A stretch of DNA of 64,000 bases from Anaeromicropila populeti (lineage in GTDB: Bacteria; Bacillota; Clostridia; Lachnospirales; Lachnospiraceae), in NCBI RefSeq assembly GCF_900112775.1, contig NZ_FOYZ01000003.1:333930-397929 (forward strand), read 5' to 3'. Below the pieces are notes generated by a model. The model saw nothing but the letters and a program-made list of their open reading frames with translations, made no database searches and was not told the origin of the DNA. Made by a program: the position numbers and the translations under genes. The first letter of the stretch is position 1. Each line of letters begins with the position of its first letter. Of this stretch, positions 1 to 8,701 are shown one piece after another.

Positions 1-1
1 A

Positions 2-394
2 TTTGTGGCAACCCAGACATATCTGGATAATTTAAAGGTTCGCAGCATGGATACAAAAACAGACTTTATTAAACAGGGAAATGTAATGCTTTTAGATGGA
101 GAAAACCTTACCCGCCAATATATAAACGAATATTTGCAGGCAAATAAAATAGAGCCAAACCAAGTGCTTGAAGTGAACAATATGGATTTATTAATTGATT
201 TTGCCAAAATTGGAATTGGTATTGCCTGTGTCATAAAGGAATTTGTTCAGGCAGAACTGGACACTGGGCTATTAACCGAACTAAAGCTAAACAGCCTCAT
301 TCCCAAACGGGAGGTAGGATTTGCCTATGATGCTTCTTCCTTTATGACTCAAACTATGAAATGGTTTCTAGACCATGTTAATGAACACCAGTAA
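2..394 (+). CDS. LysR-family transcriptional regulator, C-terminal part (cut by window edge)
   Basis: The reading frame is open to the left edge, so only about the last 130 residues of the regulator are present. They match the second half of a LysR effector-binding domain: the segment around LLIDFAKIGIGIACVIKEFV followed by a stretch of the form L-x-x-L-x-L-N-S is typical of the hinge and second lobe. The DNA-binding helix-turn-helix would lie off the window. The gene ends only 8 nt before the end of the convergent dut gene, so the two are tail to tail. The effector and target genes cannot be read from this fragment. A GTG at position 5 is inside the domain and is not a believable start. Confidence 0.8.
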   Translation, partial: FVATQTYLDNLKVRSMDTKTDFIKQGNVMLLDGENLTRQYINEYLQANKIEPNQVLEVNNMDLLIDFAKIGIGIACVIKEFVQAELDTGLLTELKLNSLIPKREVGFAYDASSFMTQTMKWFLDHVNEHQ

Positions 395-402
395 TACAGT
401 TT

Positions 403-846
403 TTATTTGGTTCCAGTAGAGCCAAACCCACCTTCACCACGAACCGTATCCTGAAGTTCCTCCGTCTCTATGAACTGAGCAGTGAGAAATGGAGCAATGA
501 CCATCTGGGCAATCCTCTCCCCATGCTCCACTTCCTGGGCACTGATTCCATGGTTATGAAGAGCCACCATAATTTCTCCACGGTAATCTGCATCCACAAC
601 CCCAACCTTATTGGCTGGCGCCAGACCTTTCTTAGAAGCAAGTCCACTTCTGGCATAAATAAATCCAGCATAGCCAACTGGAATCTCCATGGCAAGCCCT
701 GTTTGAATCAAAACCGTCTCACCTGGTTGTATCACTGCTGTTTTTTCTATACAGGCATATAAATCTGCTCCTGCTGCAAACTCACTTCCATAGGTTGGAA
801 TCATTGCCTTTTCATTTAATTTCTTAATTCTGACTTCTTGTAACAT
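403..846 (-). CDS. dut: Deoxyuridine 5'-triphosphate nucleotidohydrolase (dUTPase)
   Basis: This 147-residue protein has the length and all five motifs of the trimeric dUTPase family. They are AGADLYA near residue 25, ARSGLA near 65, a VGVVDADYRGEI block carrying the catalytic Asp and Tyr near 82-93, GERIAQMVI near 108-116, and the glycine-rich C-terminal lid RGEGGFGSTG. The enzyme hydrolyses dUTP to dUMP and pyrophosphate, keeping uracil out of DNA and supplying dUMP for dTMP synthesis. It lies 18 nt downstream of nrdG on the same strand, so the two nucleotide-metabolism genes are probably co-transcribed. Start and length are typical, and nothing suggests damage. Confidence 0.97.
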   Translation of the reverse strand: MLQEVRIKKLNEKAMIPTYGSEFAAGADLYACIEKTAVIQPGETVLIQTGLAMEIPVGYAGFIYARSGLASKKGLAPANKVGVVDADYRGEIMVALHNHGISAQEVEHGERIAQMVIAPFLTAQFIETEELQDTVRGEGGFGSTGTK

Positions 847-864
847 TCTTTTGTCTCCTTCTGA

Positions 865-1386
865 TTATTCTTCCCATAAAATAATTCTGCCAGCCTTTAA
901 ACTTTCTGGCACCCTGATAATTCTTTGATTGGAAGAACCTCTAAACCTTAAATTTAGATTTTTCAGCTCTTCTATAAATTTTCCATCTACTAATACATCA
1001 AGACAGGAAAGCATTTCTGTTGTTTCCTGCCATTTTAAACACATATCCTTCAAAATATCCTGTTCAAAATCATAGCCTGTATAGCACCAAATACTTTTTT
1101 CTGGAAATCTCTTTCTTACCTCCTGCAAGAGAGGAAGCAGCCCCTTCTGGTTTACATATTCAAATGGCTCTCCTCCCAATACAGTTAAGCCCTTCACAAA
1201 ATCTTTTGACAAATACTCCAGCACCTGCTCCTGTGTTTCCTTTGTAAATACCTCCCCATAGTGAAAGTCCCAGGTCATCTGGTTAAAGCACCCTTTACAA
1301 TGATGGGTACAGCCACTGACAAACAAGGAAACACGAACTCCTGGTCCATTAGCAACATCTATTCTTTTGATATCTGCATAATTCAT
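865..1386 (-). CDS. nrdG: Anaerobic ribonucleoside-triphosphate reductase activating protein
   Basis: The 173-residue protein is a radical-SAM activase of the NrdG type. The cluster-binding motif CTHHCKGC (CxxxCxxC) is at about residues 26-33, preceded by NGPGVRVSLFVSGC, which is diagnostic for NrdG/PflA-like activases. The GGEPF SAM-contacting motif follows near residue 71. The family installs the glycyl radical on the class III ribonucleotide reductase NrdD, so the host makes deoxynucleotides anaerobically. NrdD itself is not in this window. The gene starts 30 nt after the end of an upstream GGDEF gene and is followed closely by dut, giving a possible three-gene transcript. Confidence 0.95.
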   Translation of the reverse strand: MNYADIKRIDVANGPGVRVSLFVSGCTHHCKGCFNQMTWDFHYGEVFTKETQEQVLEYLSKDFVKGLTVLGGEPFEYVNQKGLLPLLQEVRKRFPEKSIWCYTGYDFEQDILKDMCLKWQETTEMLSCLDVLVDGKFIEELKNLNLRFRGSSNQRIIRVPESLKAGRIILWEE

Positions 1387-1416
1387 CGGTACACCTGCTT
1401 CTCATATCCTGATACT

Positions 1417-3069
1417 TTATTTTTTCAGGATTTGTTTATTTTCATACATAATTTTATCTGCTCTTGCCATAGTTGCATGCAAATCAATATCCAGCATCTT
1501 ATTGAATTTTGCATATCCCTGTGCAATCTGCATTTTACTATAATCATACGGTCCCTTTAAGCTTTGCAGCCGTTCCGTAATTTCTTCTGCCAGCTTTCTG
1601 TAATTTTCCTCTGGACAATCCTTTAGTAAAACACAAAACTCATCCCCGCCAATCCGGTAACAATTTCCCAATTCTCCAATAGTGTCCTGCAAAATTTCAC
1701 TGCACAAAATAATATAGTAATCTCCCACACTATGCCCGAATTCATCATTAAAATACTTCAGATTATTCAAATCATACATGCCGATTCCATAATGAACATA
1801 CTCTTTTTCCTCTAGTTTATCCAGCAGATTCATATAAGCCGCCCTGTTTTCCATTCCTGTCAGCGCATCATGGTAAGCAACAATCTTAATCTCTTCTGCC
1901 TCATGTCCTGCTTTAATCAGCTGGAGTGAATTCCTTATGCTTAGGCTTCCCAGAATCATAACATAAATCAGAACCGTAAGCCTGCTGAGGGAAATCGTTT
2001 TTGTTCCTGCGTTCTGATAATAATTTATAATATCCATTACCATAGATACCAACATAAACAGCACTACAATAATATTAATCCCTGCCATTTTCCGTTCCTT
2101 CGCATTACCAGATTTTAAAATTTTAATAATTTCAAATAATGACACAACTATAGTCGCAATGAAAGTAAAATGAATTAATACAATTGTATGTTTAAAGTCT
2201 TCCACATAAAATGCCTTTAGCATAATGATGAAAAATCCGATTGCCAGATTTAACTTTCCGATATAGTCCAGCAAACATTGATTTTTCATATGATACGTCA
2301 GCTTTACAAAACGATAATATGGATAAGGTATTACTATTAAAACTAAGTAGGCTAGTTGACTAATTGCATAGTGATGTCCTATAAAGATAGGCATAATGTT
2401 GGTTTCTACCATGGACCACACAGCCAGTTCAATCGATAAAACACCCATACATAAAAAATTTTCTGTTAATTTAAATTTGTTCCGGCAGAATAACCAGATA
2501 AAACAGATTTCTATACCTATGATCAGCATTATAATAGAAATCGATACGTCACCTGACTTTTCTAGCATAATTTTTCTAACTACCTGAATTTTTTCACCAA
2601 GCACAAACTTTGGAAGGATTCCAGAATTTGCTTTATAATTAGACATCAGAGAAATCTCTATCTTTTGTCCAGCGTATTCATCAGAAAGCTGTACAAAATG
2701 CCATCCGCTTCCTGGTGTTAAATTCCTGCTATCATCTGCTATCCCAAAATAATAGATAACCTTTTGATTTATTTTTACTTCCACAATCTGATGTGTCGTT
2801 AAGAAGGCAAGCACATTGTTATTATCCAGATTCTCCGGCAGTGTATTACCAATGATAATCGCTTTCCCTGAATCAGCCGGTACCCTGTCTGGCAGCTTTG
2901 AAATTTCTATTTCTCCTTTTTCATCTAGTATTTTCCATCCTGTTGTATAGTCCTGAATTGTATTATTGTGTTCTCTCTGGATTTCTGTATTGTTTTCTAA
3001 AAACATACTTCCCAATAAGACTATTGCTGTAAAAATCAACATAAAATAAAAATATAACGGTTTTTTCAT
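1417..3069 (-). CDS. Membrane diguanylate cyclase with 7TM-type sensor (GGDEF)
   Basis: The 550-residue protein has an N-terminal membrane anchor (residues 5-23), an extracytoplasmic region to about 170, then roughly seven hydrophobic segments between about 175 and 375, as in 7TMR-DISM receptors. A GGDEF domain occupies about 395-550. The active-site loop is RIGGDEF, with GGDEF at 474-478 intact, so c-di-GMP synthesis is plausible. At the usual inhibitory-site position the residues are GELG, not RxxD, so product inhibition through that site is unlikely. The signal sensed outside the cell is unknown. The gene ends 30 nt before nrdG on the same strand. It is one of two GGDEF proteins in the window. 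Confidence 0.9.
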   Translation of the reverse strand: MKKPLYFYFMLIFTAIVLLGSMFLENNTEIQREHNNTIQDYTTGWKILDEKGEIEISKLPDRVPADSGKAIIIGNTLPENLDNNNVLAFLTTHQIVEVKINQKVIYYFGIADDSRNLTPGSGWHFVQLSDEYAGQKIEISLMSNYKANSGILPKFVLGEKIQVVRKIMLEKSGDVSISIIMLIIGIEICFIWLFCRNKFKLTENFLCMGVLSIELAVWSMVETNIMPIFIGHHYAISQLAYLVLIVIPYPYYRFVKLTYHMKNQCLLDYIGKLNLAIGFFIIMLKAFYVEDFKHTIVLIHFTFIATIVVSLFEIIKILKSGNAKERKMAGINIIVVLFMLVSMVMDIINYYQNAGTKTISLSRLTVLIYVMILGSLSIRNSLQLIKAGHEAEEIKIVAYHDALTGMENRAAYMNLLDKLEEKEYVHYGIGMYDLNNLKYFNDEFGHSVGDYYIILCSEILQDTIGELGNCYRIGGDEFCVLLKDCPEENYRKLAEEITERLQSLKGPYDYSKMQIAQGYAKFNKMLDIDLHATMARADKIMYENKQILKK

Positions 3070-3274
3070 GTCTCAACTCCTTACTGTGTAAAAAGCCCAA
3101 TCCCAAGTATTTATTTTAACACCTATTGTTCTGTTGGTAAACTATATTTCTTATAATTTATATATTCTTAAGGTCTGATCATTAAATATGTAATTGCTTT
3201 CATACTATTCTTTTTTACATTTTTTTATTCTAATAAAATCCATTTTTTTACTTGTAAATTTTTTTAAATTCCTC

Positions 3275-3303
3275 TTGCTTTTTCTTTATTTGTCTGTTAT
3301 AAT
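3275..3303 (+). promoter_or_regulatory. Sigma-A-type promoter for the cold-shock gene
   Basis: TTGCTT at 3275-3280 is separated by exactly 17 nt from a consensus TATAAT at 3298-3303. Transcription would start near 3310 and leave an untranslated leader of about 125 nt before the ATG at 3437. A long leader is usual for cold-shock genes. Confidence 0.7.
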
Positions 3304-3333
3304 AAATATTGTATTTTGGATGTTTGTTTTGAT

Positions 3334-3386
3334 TCACATATTTTTGTAAGTCATTAACACGTTTGATGTCTTACAAAAATATGTGA
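3334..3386 (+). promoter_or_regulatory. Perfect 17-bp hairpin in the cold-shock leader
   Basis: The arms at 3334-3350 and 3370-3386 are exact reverse complements, around a 19-nt loop. The stem is AT-rich and is followed by a T run (TTTTTATTT), so it resembles a weak intrinsic terminator placed in the leader. A temperature-sensitive attenuator or RNA switch controlling the downstream gene is a reasonable inference. The ribosome site AGGAGG lies outside the hairpin at 3424-3429. Confidence 0.65.
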
Positions 3387-3436
3387 TTTTTATTTACACC
3401 CCAAAATATAAATAATTATTATCAGGAGGTATCTTT

Positions 3437-3640
3437 ATGAACAAAGGTACAGTAAAATGGTTTAACGAACAAAAAGGTTTTGGATTTATCACAGACGACA
3501 ATAACGGAGAAGATGTATTTGTACATTTTTCAGGTATTGTAGCTAATGGCTTCAAGTCATTACAGGACGGACAAAAAGTAAGTTTTGAATTAACTCGTGG
3601 TGATCGCGGAATGCAAGCGGTTAACGTTAGCGTTTTATAG
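3437..3640 (+). CDS. Cold-shock protein, CspA family
   Basis: The 67-residue protein is a complete single cold-shock domain. It starts with the family hallmark [17 protein letters not shown], containing the RNP1 motif KGFGFI, followed by RNP2 DVFVHF at about residues 26-31. The family binds single-stranded RNA and DNA and melts RNA structure at low temperature. The start is set by AGGAGG 7 nt upstream of the ATG. The gene has its own promoter, structured leader and strong terminator, so it is a monocistronic unit. Which of the host's Csp paralogues it represents cannot be told from one copy. Confidence 0.97.
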   Translation: MNKGTVKWFNEQKGFGFITDDNNGEDVFVHFSGIVANGFKSLQDGQKVSFELTRGDRGMQAVNVSVL

Positions 3641-3661
3641 TAAATATTTTTTGACTTTCTT

Positions 3662-3703
3662 ACAAGAGGCAGCCACACTAACGTGTGACTGCCTCTTGTT
3701 TTC
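3662..3703. terminator. Intrinsic terminator after the cold-shock gene
   Basis: An 11-bp stem pairs 3662-3672 with 3689-3699. It is extended by an inner CACAC/GTGTG helix, and a T-rich run follows. It ends the plus-strand csp transcript and can also serve the convergent gene ending at 3719. Confidence 0.85.
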
Positions 3704-3718
3704 TTCTCTTCTCTTATT

Positions 3719-5374
3719 TTAATTTACCATTTCATATAATAAGTTGTAATCGTCTTGATTAATTGCCCCATCCCGATTCATATCAGCCCGGACATTATAA
3801 TAGCCAAATTGATAATACCTTGCATATGCCTGTACTTCATTACCCATACAGTTGATGTCCATTGAATCCAACACACCGTCCATATTCAAATCGCCTATGA
3901 TGGCATCGCAAACTGGCAGATTATCAATATATTCTGACTTGTCTACACCAAAACTATAATTTGTACTAACCAGGCAGGAGCTACATATTCCTGTGTATGC
4001 GGGATGAATGGGTGCATACTCCGCAGCCGTCCGCAAGAAATATGTTTTCCCTGCCATCTCCGTATCATTGTCATCCCACGTAGCATCAATGAGAAGCCAT
4101 ACGTCATTTAGTTTTAAAACATCCCATGCATGATTATAGTTCAGTACAGCGCAATTAGGAATACCTATTTTATCCAGTAACAAAGACATTGCGAGTGCGT
4201 ACCCTTCGCATACTGTCTGGTTCCCTAGAAATAAAGAACTCATACAATGATTTTCTGGTGCATACATATCCGCAGAATCATAGGTTACTTTATTGGTAGC
4301 ATAGTTATATAACGCATAAATTTTCTGATAGTCACTCATACCAGCCTCAATGTAAGTATCTACTGCATATTGTATTTCCTGCTCCACTAAAGAAATAGAA
4401 AACGGCTGTGTATTAAAGGCGGCCAGATTATCTTGAAATACCGTTTTCAAAGGAGAATTCCAGTTCACGTAATCTGCCCTTGTGGTGATCGAATTTAGTG
4501 ACGTCAAATTACATCCTGTAAATGCAAAAATGTCAATATCAGTAATATTGGCTGACAAATTAATGTTTTGCAGATTAACTGCGTTTAAAAATGCATTGCA
4601 TTCTATAGTAGTAACACTATTTGGAATCGTAAAATCAGTATCTGCTTTTTTAGGCGGATACCATGCTAGTTTTGTTTTATCGGCATTATAGAGAATACCA
4701 GATTCACTGGAGAAATTAGCATTACCCTGCTCCACTTCAATTGTCGTCAGATTGGGAAACATTCTTTGAGAAAAGATACATGTCTGGTCACCTTCTTCAC
4801 CAGTATAGATAGCTGGAATTACTAATGTTTGTATATTGGGACAGATTTCTAAAGCATCATCATCACATTTTATAAATGAATCAGGAAATTCCATTGTTTG
4901 GGCAGGATTCTTCTGTGGAAAACGCAGCAATATTGTCTGAGCTTTATTATATAAAATACCATTAATGTCACAATAATTTGTATTAGTTTCACTCACCTCA
5001 ATAGCCTCTAGATTGGGCATCTGCATAAATGATCCATCAGCAATAAACGTAATATTATCACCTATGTTGATTTTAGTAACAGTAGTATTTTTTAATAATG
5101 CAAACTTAGTAACTTTTGAAATATTATATGTAACACCATTTGATGTGAGCTGTTCTGGTAAAGTTACTTCTGTTTCACTTCCTGTATAAATATATAACTC
5201 ACCGTCCGTACTGAATTTCCATTTTCCATCCTCTGAAACGATAATGGTTGCCGCAAAAACCTTATCTGCATAATTGTAAAAGCGGAGCAAGCTTGTATTA
5301 TTTAAGCAGCCTGCAACGACAAGTACTATGGCAGAAAATAGAACAAATCTGAATTTTTTACTTAAAACTTTCAT
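3719..5374 (-). CDS. Lipoprotein with leucine-rich repeats, transglutaminase-like domain and dockerin
   Basis: The 551-residue protein begins with a lipoprotein signal whose lipobox VAGC places the acylated Cys at residue 23. Residues of about 60-330 contain BspA-type (LRR_5) repeats with recurring NxxxIxxxAFxxC-like units. A transglutaminase-like domain follows at about 345-470: Cys in TVCEGYALAMSLLLDKIG, His in NYNHAWDVLKL and Asp in LLIDATWDD form the expected triad. The C-terminus (about 490-551) is a dockerin with two calcium loops, GDLNMDGVLDSMD and ADMNRDGAINQDD. A surface role in protein crosslinking or cleavage, possibly docked to a cohesin scaffold, is inferred. A lipid anchor together with a dockerin is unusual, since dockerins normally sit on released enzymes. 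Confidence 0.85.
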   Translation of the reverse strand: MKVLSKKFRFVLFSAIVLVVAGCLNNTSLLRFYNYADKVFAATIIVSEDGKWKFSTDGELYIYTGSETEVTLPEQLTSNGVTYNISKVTKFALLKNTTVTKINIGDNITFIADGSFMQMPNLEAIEVSETNTNYCDINGILYNKAQTILLRFPQKNPAQTMEFPDSFIKCDDDALEICPNIQTLVIPAIYTGEEGDQTCIFSQRMFPNLTTIEVEQGNANFSSESGILYNADKTKLAWYPPKKADTDFTIPNSVTTIECNAFLNAVNLQNINLSANITDIDIFAFTGCNLTSLNSITTRADYVNWNSPLKTVFQDNLAAFNTQPFSISLVEQEIQYAVDTYIEAGMSDYQKIYALYNYATNKVTYDSADMYAPENHCMSSLFLGNQTVCEGYALAMSLLLDKIGIPNCAVLNYNHAWDVLKLNDVWLLIDATWDDNDTEMAGKTYFLRTAAEYAPIHPAYTGICSSCLVSTNYSFGVDKSEYIDNLPVCDAIIGDLNMDGVLDSMDINCMGNEVQAYARYYQFGYYNVRADMNRDGAINQDDYNLLYEMVN

Positions 5375-5522
5375 TTTTTTATCTCCTTTATCTCTCTTTT
5401 GTTCTTATATTGCAATATAATTAGATACAATACTCTATAACGTAAATAAAATCAATACATTTTATAAATTTGTTCACATCTTATAAAAAATGTAATATAA
5501 CGCACAATTTTATTAATATTTT

Positions 5523-7049
5523 TTACAACTTCATAATATCAACTTTAAACAAGAAATAATTGTTTACTGTTACCTCCCTCTGGGTTCTTAAATACTCCAT
5601 AATCAACTCTGACATTTCCACATTGATTTCCTTCCTTACCCTGCATGTCCGGTATCCGTCATAGCCGCCTGCTCCGCTGGCGCGATAGCTGTTCATACAA
5701 ACTTGATAAAACGCATTTTCCTCCACTGCTTTCCCCTCATATAGAATTTCAGTAACCCGCTGCCCCACTGGCCGGTTTACCTGAATTACATATTGAATAC
5801 CTGCAAAATAGTCGTAATTATAATGCTCCTTTTTAGGATTTAAAAAGGATTGAGAAATACAAATTCCATTCTCATCCACTGAAAAATACTCTGCGGTTCT
5901 TTCTAACCCTTCCTTCAATAACTTTCCACTTACTTCCAGTACAACAAGCGTATTAGAGTAGGGATAGTTGGTCATAACCTCCCGCACACTTACTTTCTCA
6001 CAAAATCCAGCTATTTCATTTGCAAGACTTGTACAAGAAATTTGTGCGCCGGAATAATAAAGCTGAATTTGGTTAATAAAATCAGCTATCTCTGATCCAT
6101 ACAGTGCCATATCCAATTTATCTCTAGGAACCAGTTTCTTATTCAGACTGCCAATTGGATTATCCAGCCATATCTGAACCTGTTCTTCTGTTTTTCTCAC
6201 TATATCTGGAACTACTGCTATACACTTACTCCCAGCTTTCCGGATTTCAGACTGAATCCGCTTACCTTGTTCATCTACCTGAACTTCCATATATAAGTAG
6301 TTTGCAGCCTTATCTGGAAGCTGAACCACATAGGTTCCATGTATTATTTCTCCTTCAATGGTCATATGCTGATGTGCAGACAGCAATATATCAAAATCCA
6401 GTTCCTCACAGATTTTCCATCCTATATTCTCCTTGGTTTTTGACACTAGTTCACCTGTTTTTAAATTCCGTTCAAAACCTCCATGATATAGACAAATGGT
6501 AATATCCGCTTCTTTGCGTACTTGTTCTAGTGCCTTTCTGGCTGCATCCAACGGTTCTGTAATCTGAATACCCTTTAGATTTTCTTCTTTTTCCCAGATG
6601 GCTACAAACTCTGTAACAATTCCAATAATTCCTACACGCAGGCCATTTTTCATTTTGTGGACTACATATGGATGACCAATACTTCCTGTTCCAGATTCTT
6701 TCACGTTTTCACAAACGCAAACAGCCTTTAACGAATTTATATACTCATTTAAATAGTCCATTCCATAATTAAAGTCATGATTGCCAATTGTTACAAAGTC
6801 ATAACCCAAAGTATTTACAAGCTCTGCAATTGGCTTACTGGAATGTAAGACCTTTTGACAATAAAAAGTGAAGGGGGAGCCCTGTAACATGTCTCCTCCA
6901 TCTATAACCAGTGTATTACCATCCTTTTCAAAATTGGCACCACAGTGCATTAAACCTATATCTTGCTTTTCCGTTCTAGTGTAATCAGTTGGAAATAAAA
7001 AACCATGCACATCAGAGGTATAGAATAACTTTAATTTTTTTTCTTTCAA
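5523..7049 (-). CDS. 5'-nucleotidase / 2',3'-cyclic phosphodiesterase family metallophosphatase, cytoplasmic
   Basis: The 508-residue protein has the UshA/YfkN two-domain layout. The N-terminal metallophosphoesterase motifs are SDVHG near residue 12, IDGGD near 50, GNHDF near 92, a conserved LYHGG near 190, and SAHQHM near 225. The C-terminal 5'-nucleotidase domain includes NYPYSNTLVVLEVSG and the substrate loop ASGAGGYDGY. Unlike most UshA-type enzymes it has no signal peptide (it begins MKEKKLKLFYTSDVHG), so it should act inside the cell. It is the last gene of the phosphonate-type importer cluster, 7 nt behind phnE2. Release of phosphate from an imported organophosphorus compound is inferred from this context. 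Confidence 0.88.
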   Translation of the reverse strand: MKEKKLKLFYTSDVHGFLFPTDYTRTEKQDIGLMHCGANFEKDGNTLVIDGGDMLQGSPFTFYCQKVLHSSKPIAELVNTLGYDFVTIGNHDFNYGMDYLNEYINSLKAVCVCENVKESGTGSIGHPYVVHKMKNGLRVGIIGIVTEFVAIWEKEENLKGIQITEPLDAARKALEQVRKEADITICLYHGGFERNLKTGELVSKTKENIGWKICEELDFDILLSAHQHMTIEGEIIHGTYVVQLPDKAANYLYMEVQVDEQGKRIQSEIRKAGSKCIAVVPDIVRKTEEQVQIWLDNPIGSLNKKLVPRDKLDMALYGSEIADFINQIQLYYSGAQISCTSLANEIAGFCEKVSVREVMTNYPYSNTLVVLEVSGKLLKEGLERTAEYFSVDENGICISQSFLNPKKEHYNYDYFAGIQYVIQVNRPVGQRVTEILYEGKAVEENAFYQVCMNSYRASGAGGYDGYRTCRVRKEINVEMSELIMEYLRTQREVTVNNYFLFKVDIMKL

Positions 7050-7056
7050 TTCCTTT

Positions 7057-7866
7057 TCATCCTCTCGCCAGTCTTACCCTTATTTTTGTAGAAAAAAATT
7101 CAATGATTAATATACAAATTATCAATCCTGTTAAAATAGCACCCACTTCATTCCAGCGATAAGAACTCATGGCAAAAATCAGCGGTGCCCCAATTCCTCC
7201 TGCTCCCACCAAACCCAGTATTGTTGCATCACGAAGATTCATATCAAACCGGTAAATAACCGTTGAAATGAAATCTGGTGATAGCTGTGGAATGATTCCA
7301 TATCTTATTTTTTGAAATGTATTGCAGCCACTGGCATCAAGCGATTCAATTATCCTGACATCCAGATCCTCAATCGTCTCAATAAACATTTTAGACAACA
7401 TTCCTATGGAACATACAGACATAGTTAAAACACCAGCAAATGCACCGGGCCCTGTAACGCGTATAAACATAAGACCATAAATGAAAGCCGGAATGGTGCG
7501 GATCGCCATGATTACCCAGCGAACCGCCAGTGCAATTGGTTTTGGCACGATATTCACCGCAGAAAAAAAAGAAAGGGGAACTGCCAGAACGGCTCCCACA
7601 ATGGTTCCTAAAAACGCTATACATATGGTTTCCAAAACTAAATAGGAAATTCCTGTTTTTGTAAAATTAAAGAGCAGCCGCCGATCAGGATGAAAAATCC
7701 CTGATATAATATTTTTTGCAATATCTAGTCCATTGTCTGATACTCTGTTTATCTGAAAGGTAGAAGAAGACCATCCTAGTAAGATTGCCAACAGGAAGGT
7801 AACTCCCACCTTGTAAAACCAGCTTGATTTTTCCTGCTCCAATTGTTGTTTTATAGCTTCACTCAT
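7057..7866 (-). CDS. phnE: Phosphonate-type ABC importer, permease 2 (PhnE family)
   Basis: The 269-residue membrane protein has about six transmembrane segments and the BPD-type permease EAA loop near residues 175-195 (ESLDASGCNTFQKIRYGIIP), which contacts the ATPase. The RTIPAFIYGLMFIRVTGPGAFAG segment is typical of PhnE. It follows phnE1 by 13 nt and precedes the phosphatase gene by 7 nt, so it belongs to one transcript. Two non-identical PhnE proteins next to one PhnC and one PhnD indicate a heterodimeric channel. Substrate could be a phosphonate, phosphite or a related phosphorus compound; the sequence alone does not decide. Confidence 0.9.
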   Translation of the reverse strand: MSEAIKQQLEQEKSSWFYKVGVTFLLAILLGWSSSTFQINRVSDNGLDIAKNIISGIFHPDRRLLFNFTKTGISYLVLETICIAFLGTIVGAVLAVPLSFFSAVNIVPKPIALAVRWVIMAIRTIPAFIYGLMFIRVTGPGAFAGVLTMSVCSIGMLSKMFIETIEDLDVRIIESLDASGCNTFQKIRYGIIPQLSPDFISTVIYRFDMNLRDATILGLVGAGGIGAPLIFAMSSYRWNEVGAILTGLIICILIIEFFSTKIRVRLARG

Positions 7867-7879
7867 CTTATTATCCTCT

Positions 7880-8701
7880 CTATGTCAGTTTTTTACGAAT
7901 ATAATAGCTGATTCCTTCTATTAAAAACACTGCCATAAAAAGAACTAGTAAAATCATTCCTACGCTGTCATATTCACGCCATCCAATTTTTTCATTTAGA
8001 ATCAGCCCTAATCCACCTGCTCCTACATAGCCAAGAATAGACGCATAACGTACATTTCCCTCCAGACAAAATAAACAAGTAGAACAATAGGCGGGCAGTA
8101 CAAAAGGCACAACTGCTGTGAGAAAGGAATAGAACCGGTTTGCTCCCATCGCCTCCATTGCCTCAAAAGCGCCCATATCAACGGTTTCTATCTGCTCATA
8201 TAATTGTTTTCCTACATAGGCAAATGTAAATATGGAAATAGCCGCCATTCCTGCCATTGTTCCCAATCCAAATATGTACGTGGCTATTAATGCTGTAATT
8301 AAAGTCGGCAATGTACGAATAAGGCTTAAAAACAGCCGTACAGTCATTAAAATCCATTTATTTTTCACTATATTGCCTGCTGCAATAATGGAAAAAGGGA
8401 TTGCCAAAATACTTCCCAGGAAGGAACCTAGCAAGGACATTTTTATAGTATCCAAAAGGGGCTGTATTATTTGAGAAACATAAGCTGTTCTAGGGGGAAT
8501 CATCTGATTCAGTATCACAAAAAACTCATTTCCCCGATTCATTAATGTAGAAATACGAAAACCTGTAATATGAATAGATAGTATCATCATGAACAGCAGC
8601 CCTGTAAGAATCAAAGGAATTCTTGTAAAACGTTCCTCCACTGTTTTCCCACTGGAAAGAACCATCTGTTTTGGTGGAAACACCTTATCATACAGCCTCA
8701 T
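7880..8701 (-). CDS. phnE: Phosphonate-type ABC importer, permease 1 (PhnE family)
   Basis: The 273-residue permease has the PhnE fold, with an EAA loop around FEAMEAMGANRFYSFLTAVVP and a VGAGGLGLILNE segment near the C-terminus. The frame is open further upstream inside phnC, but the start is placed at the ATG at 8701. A GGAGGA ribosome site lies 7 nt before it, and the protein then begins MRLYDKVFPPKQM, as PhnE proteins do. This gives a 14-nt overlap with the end of phnC, consistent with translational coupling. It is the partner of the second PhnE encoded next. Confidence 0.9.
   Translation of the reverse strand: MRLYDKVFPPKQMVLSSGKTVEERFTRIPLILTGLLFMMILSIHITGFRISTLMNRGNEFFVILNQMIPPRTAYVSQIIQPLLDTIKMSLLGSFLGSILAIPFSIIAAGNIVKNKWILMTVRLFLSLIRTLPTLITALIATYIFGLGTMAGMAAISIFTFAYVGKQLYEQIETVDMGAFEAMEAMGANRFYSFLTAVVPFVLPAYCSTCLFCLEGNVRYASILGYVGAGGLGLILNEKIGWREYDSVGMILLVLFMAVFLIEGISYYIRKKLT

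Larger units (their letters stand above)
3070..3436. other. Gene-free stretch before the cold-shock gene
   Basis: No convincing coding frame is present in these 367 nt. The first 200 nt are very AT-rich and hold nothing recognised beyond the likely upstream region of the minus-strand GGDEF gene. The remainder carries the cold-shock promoter and structured leader listed separately. Confidence 0.6.
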
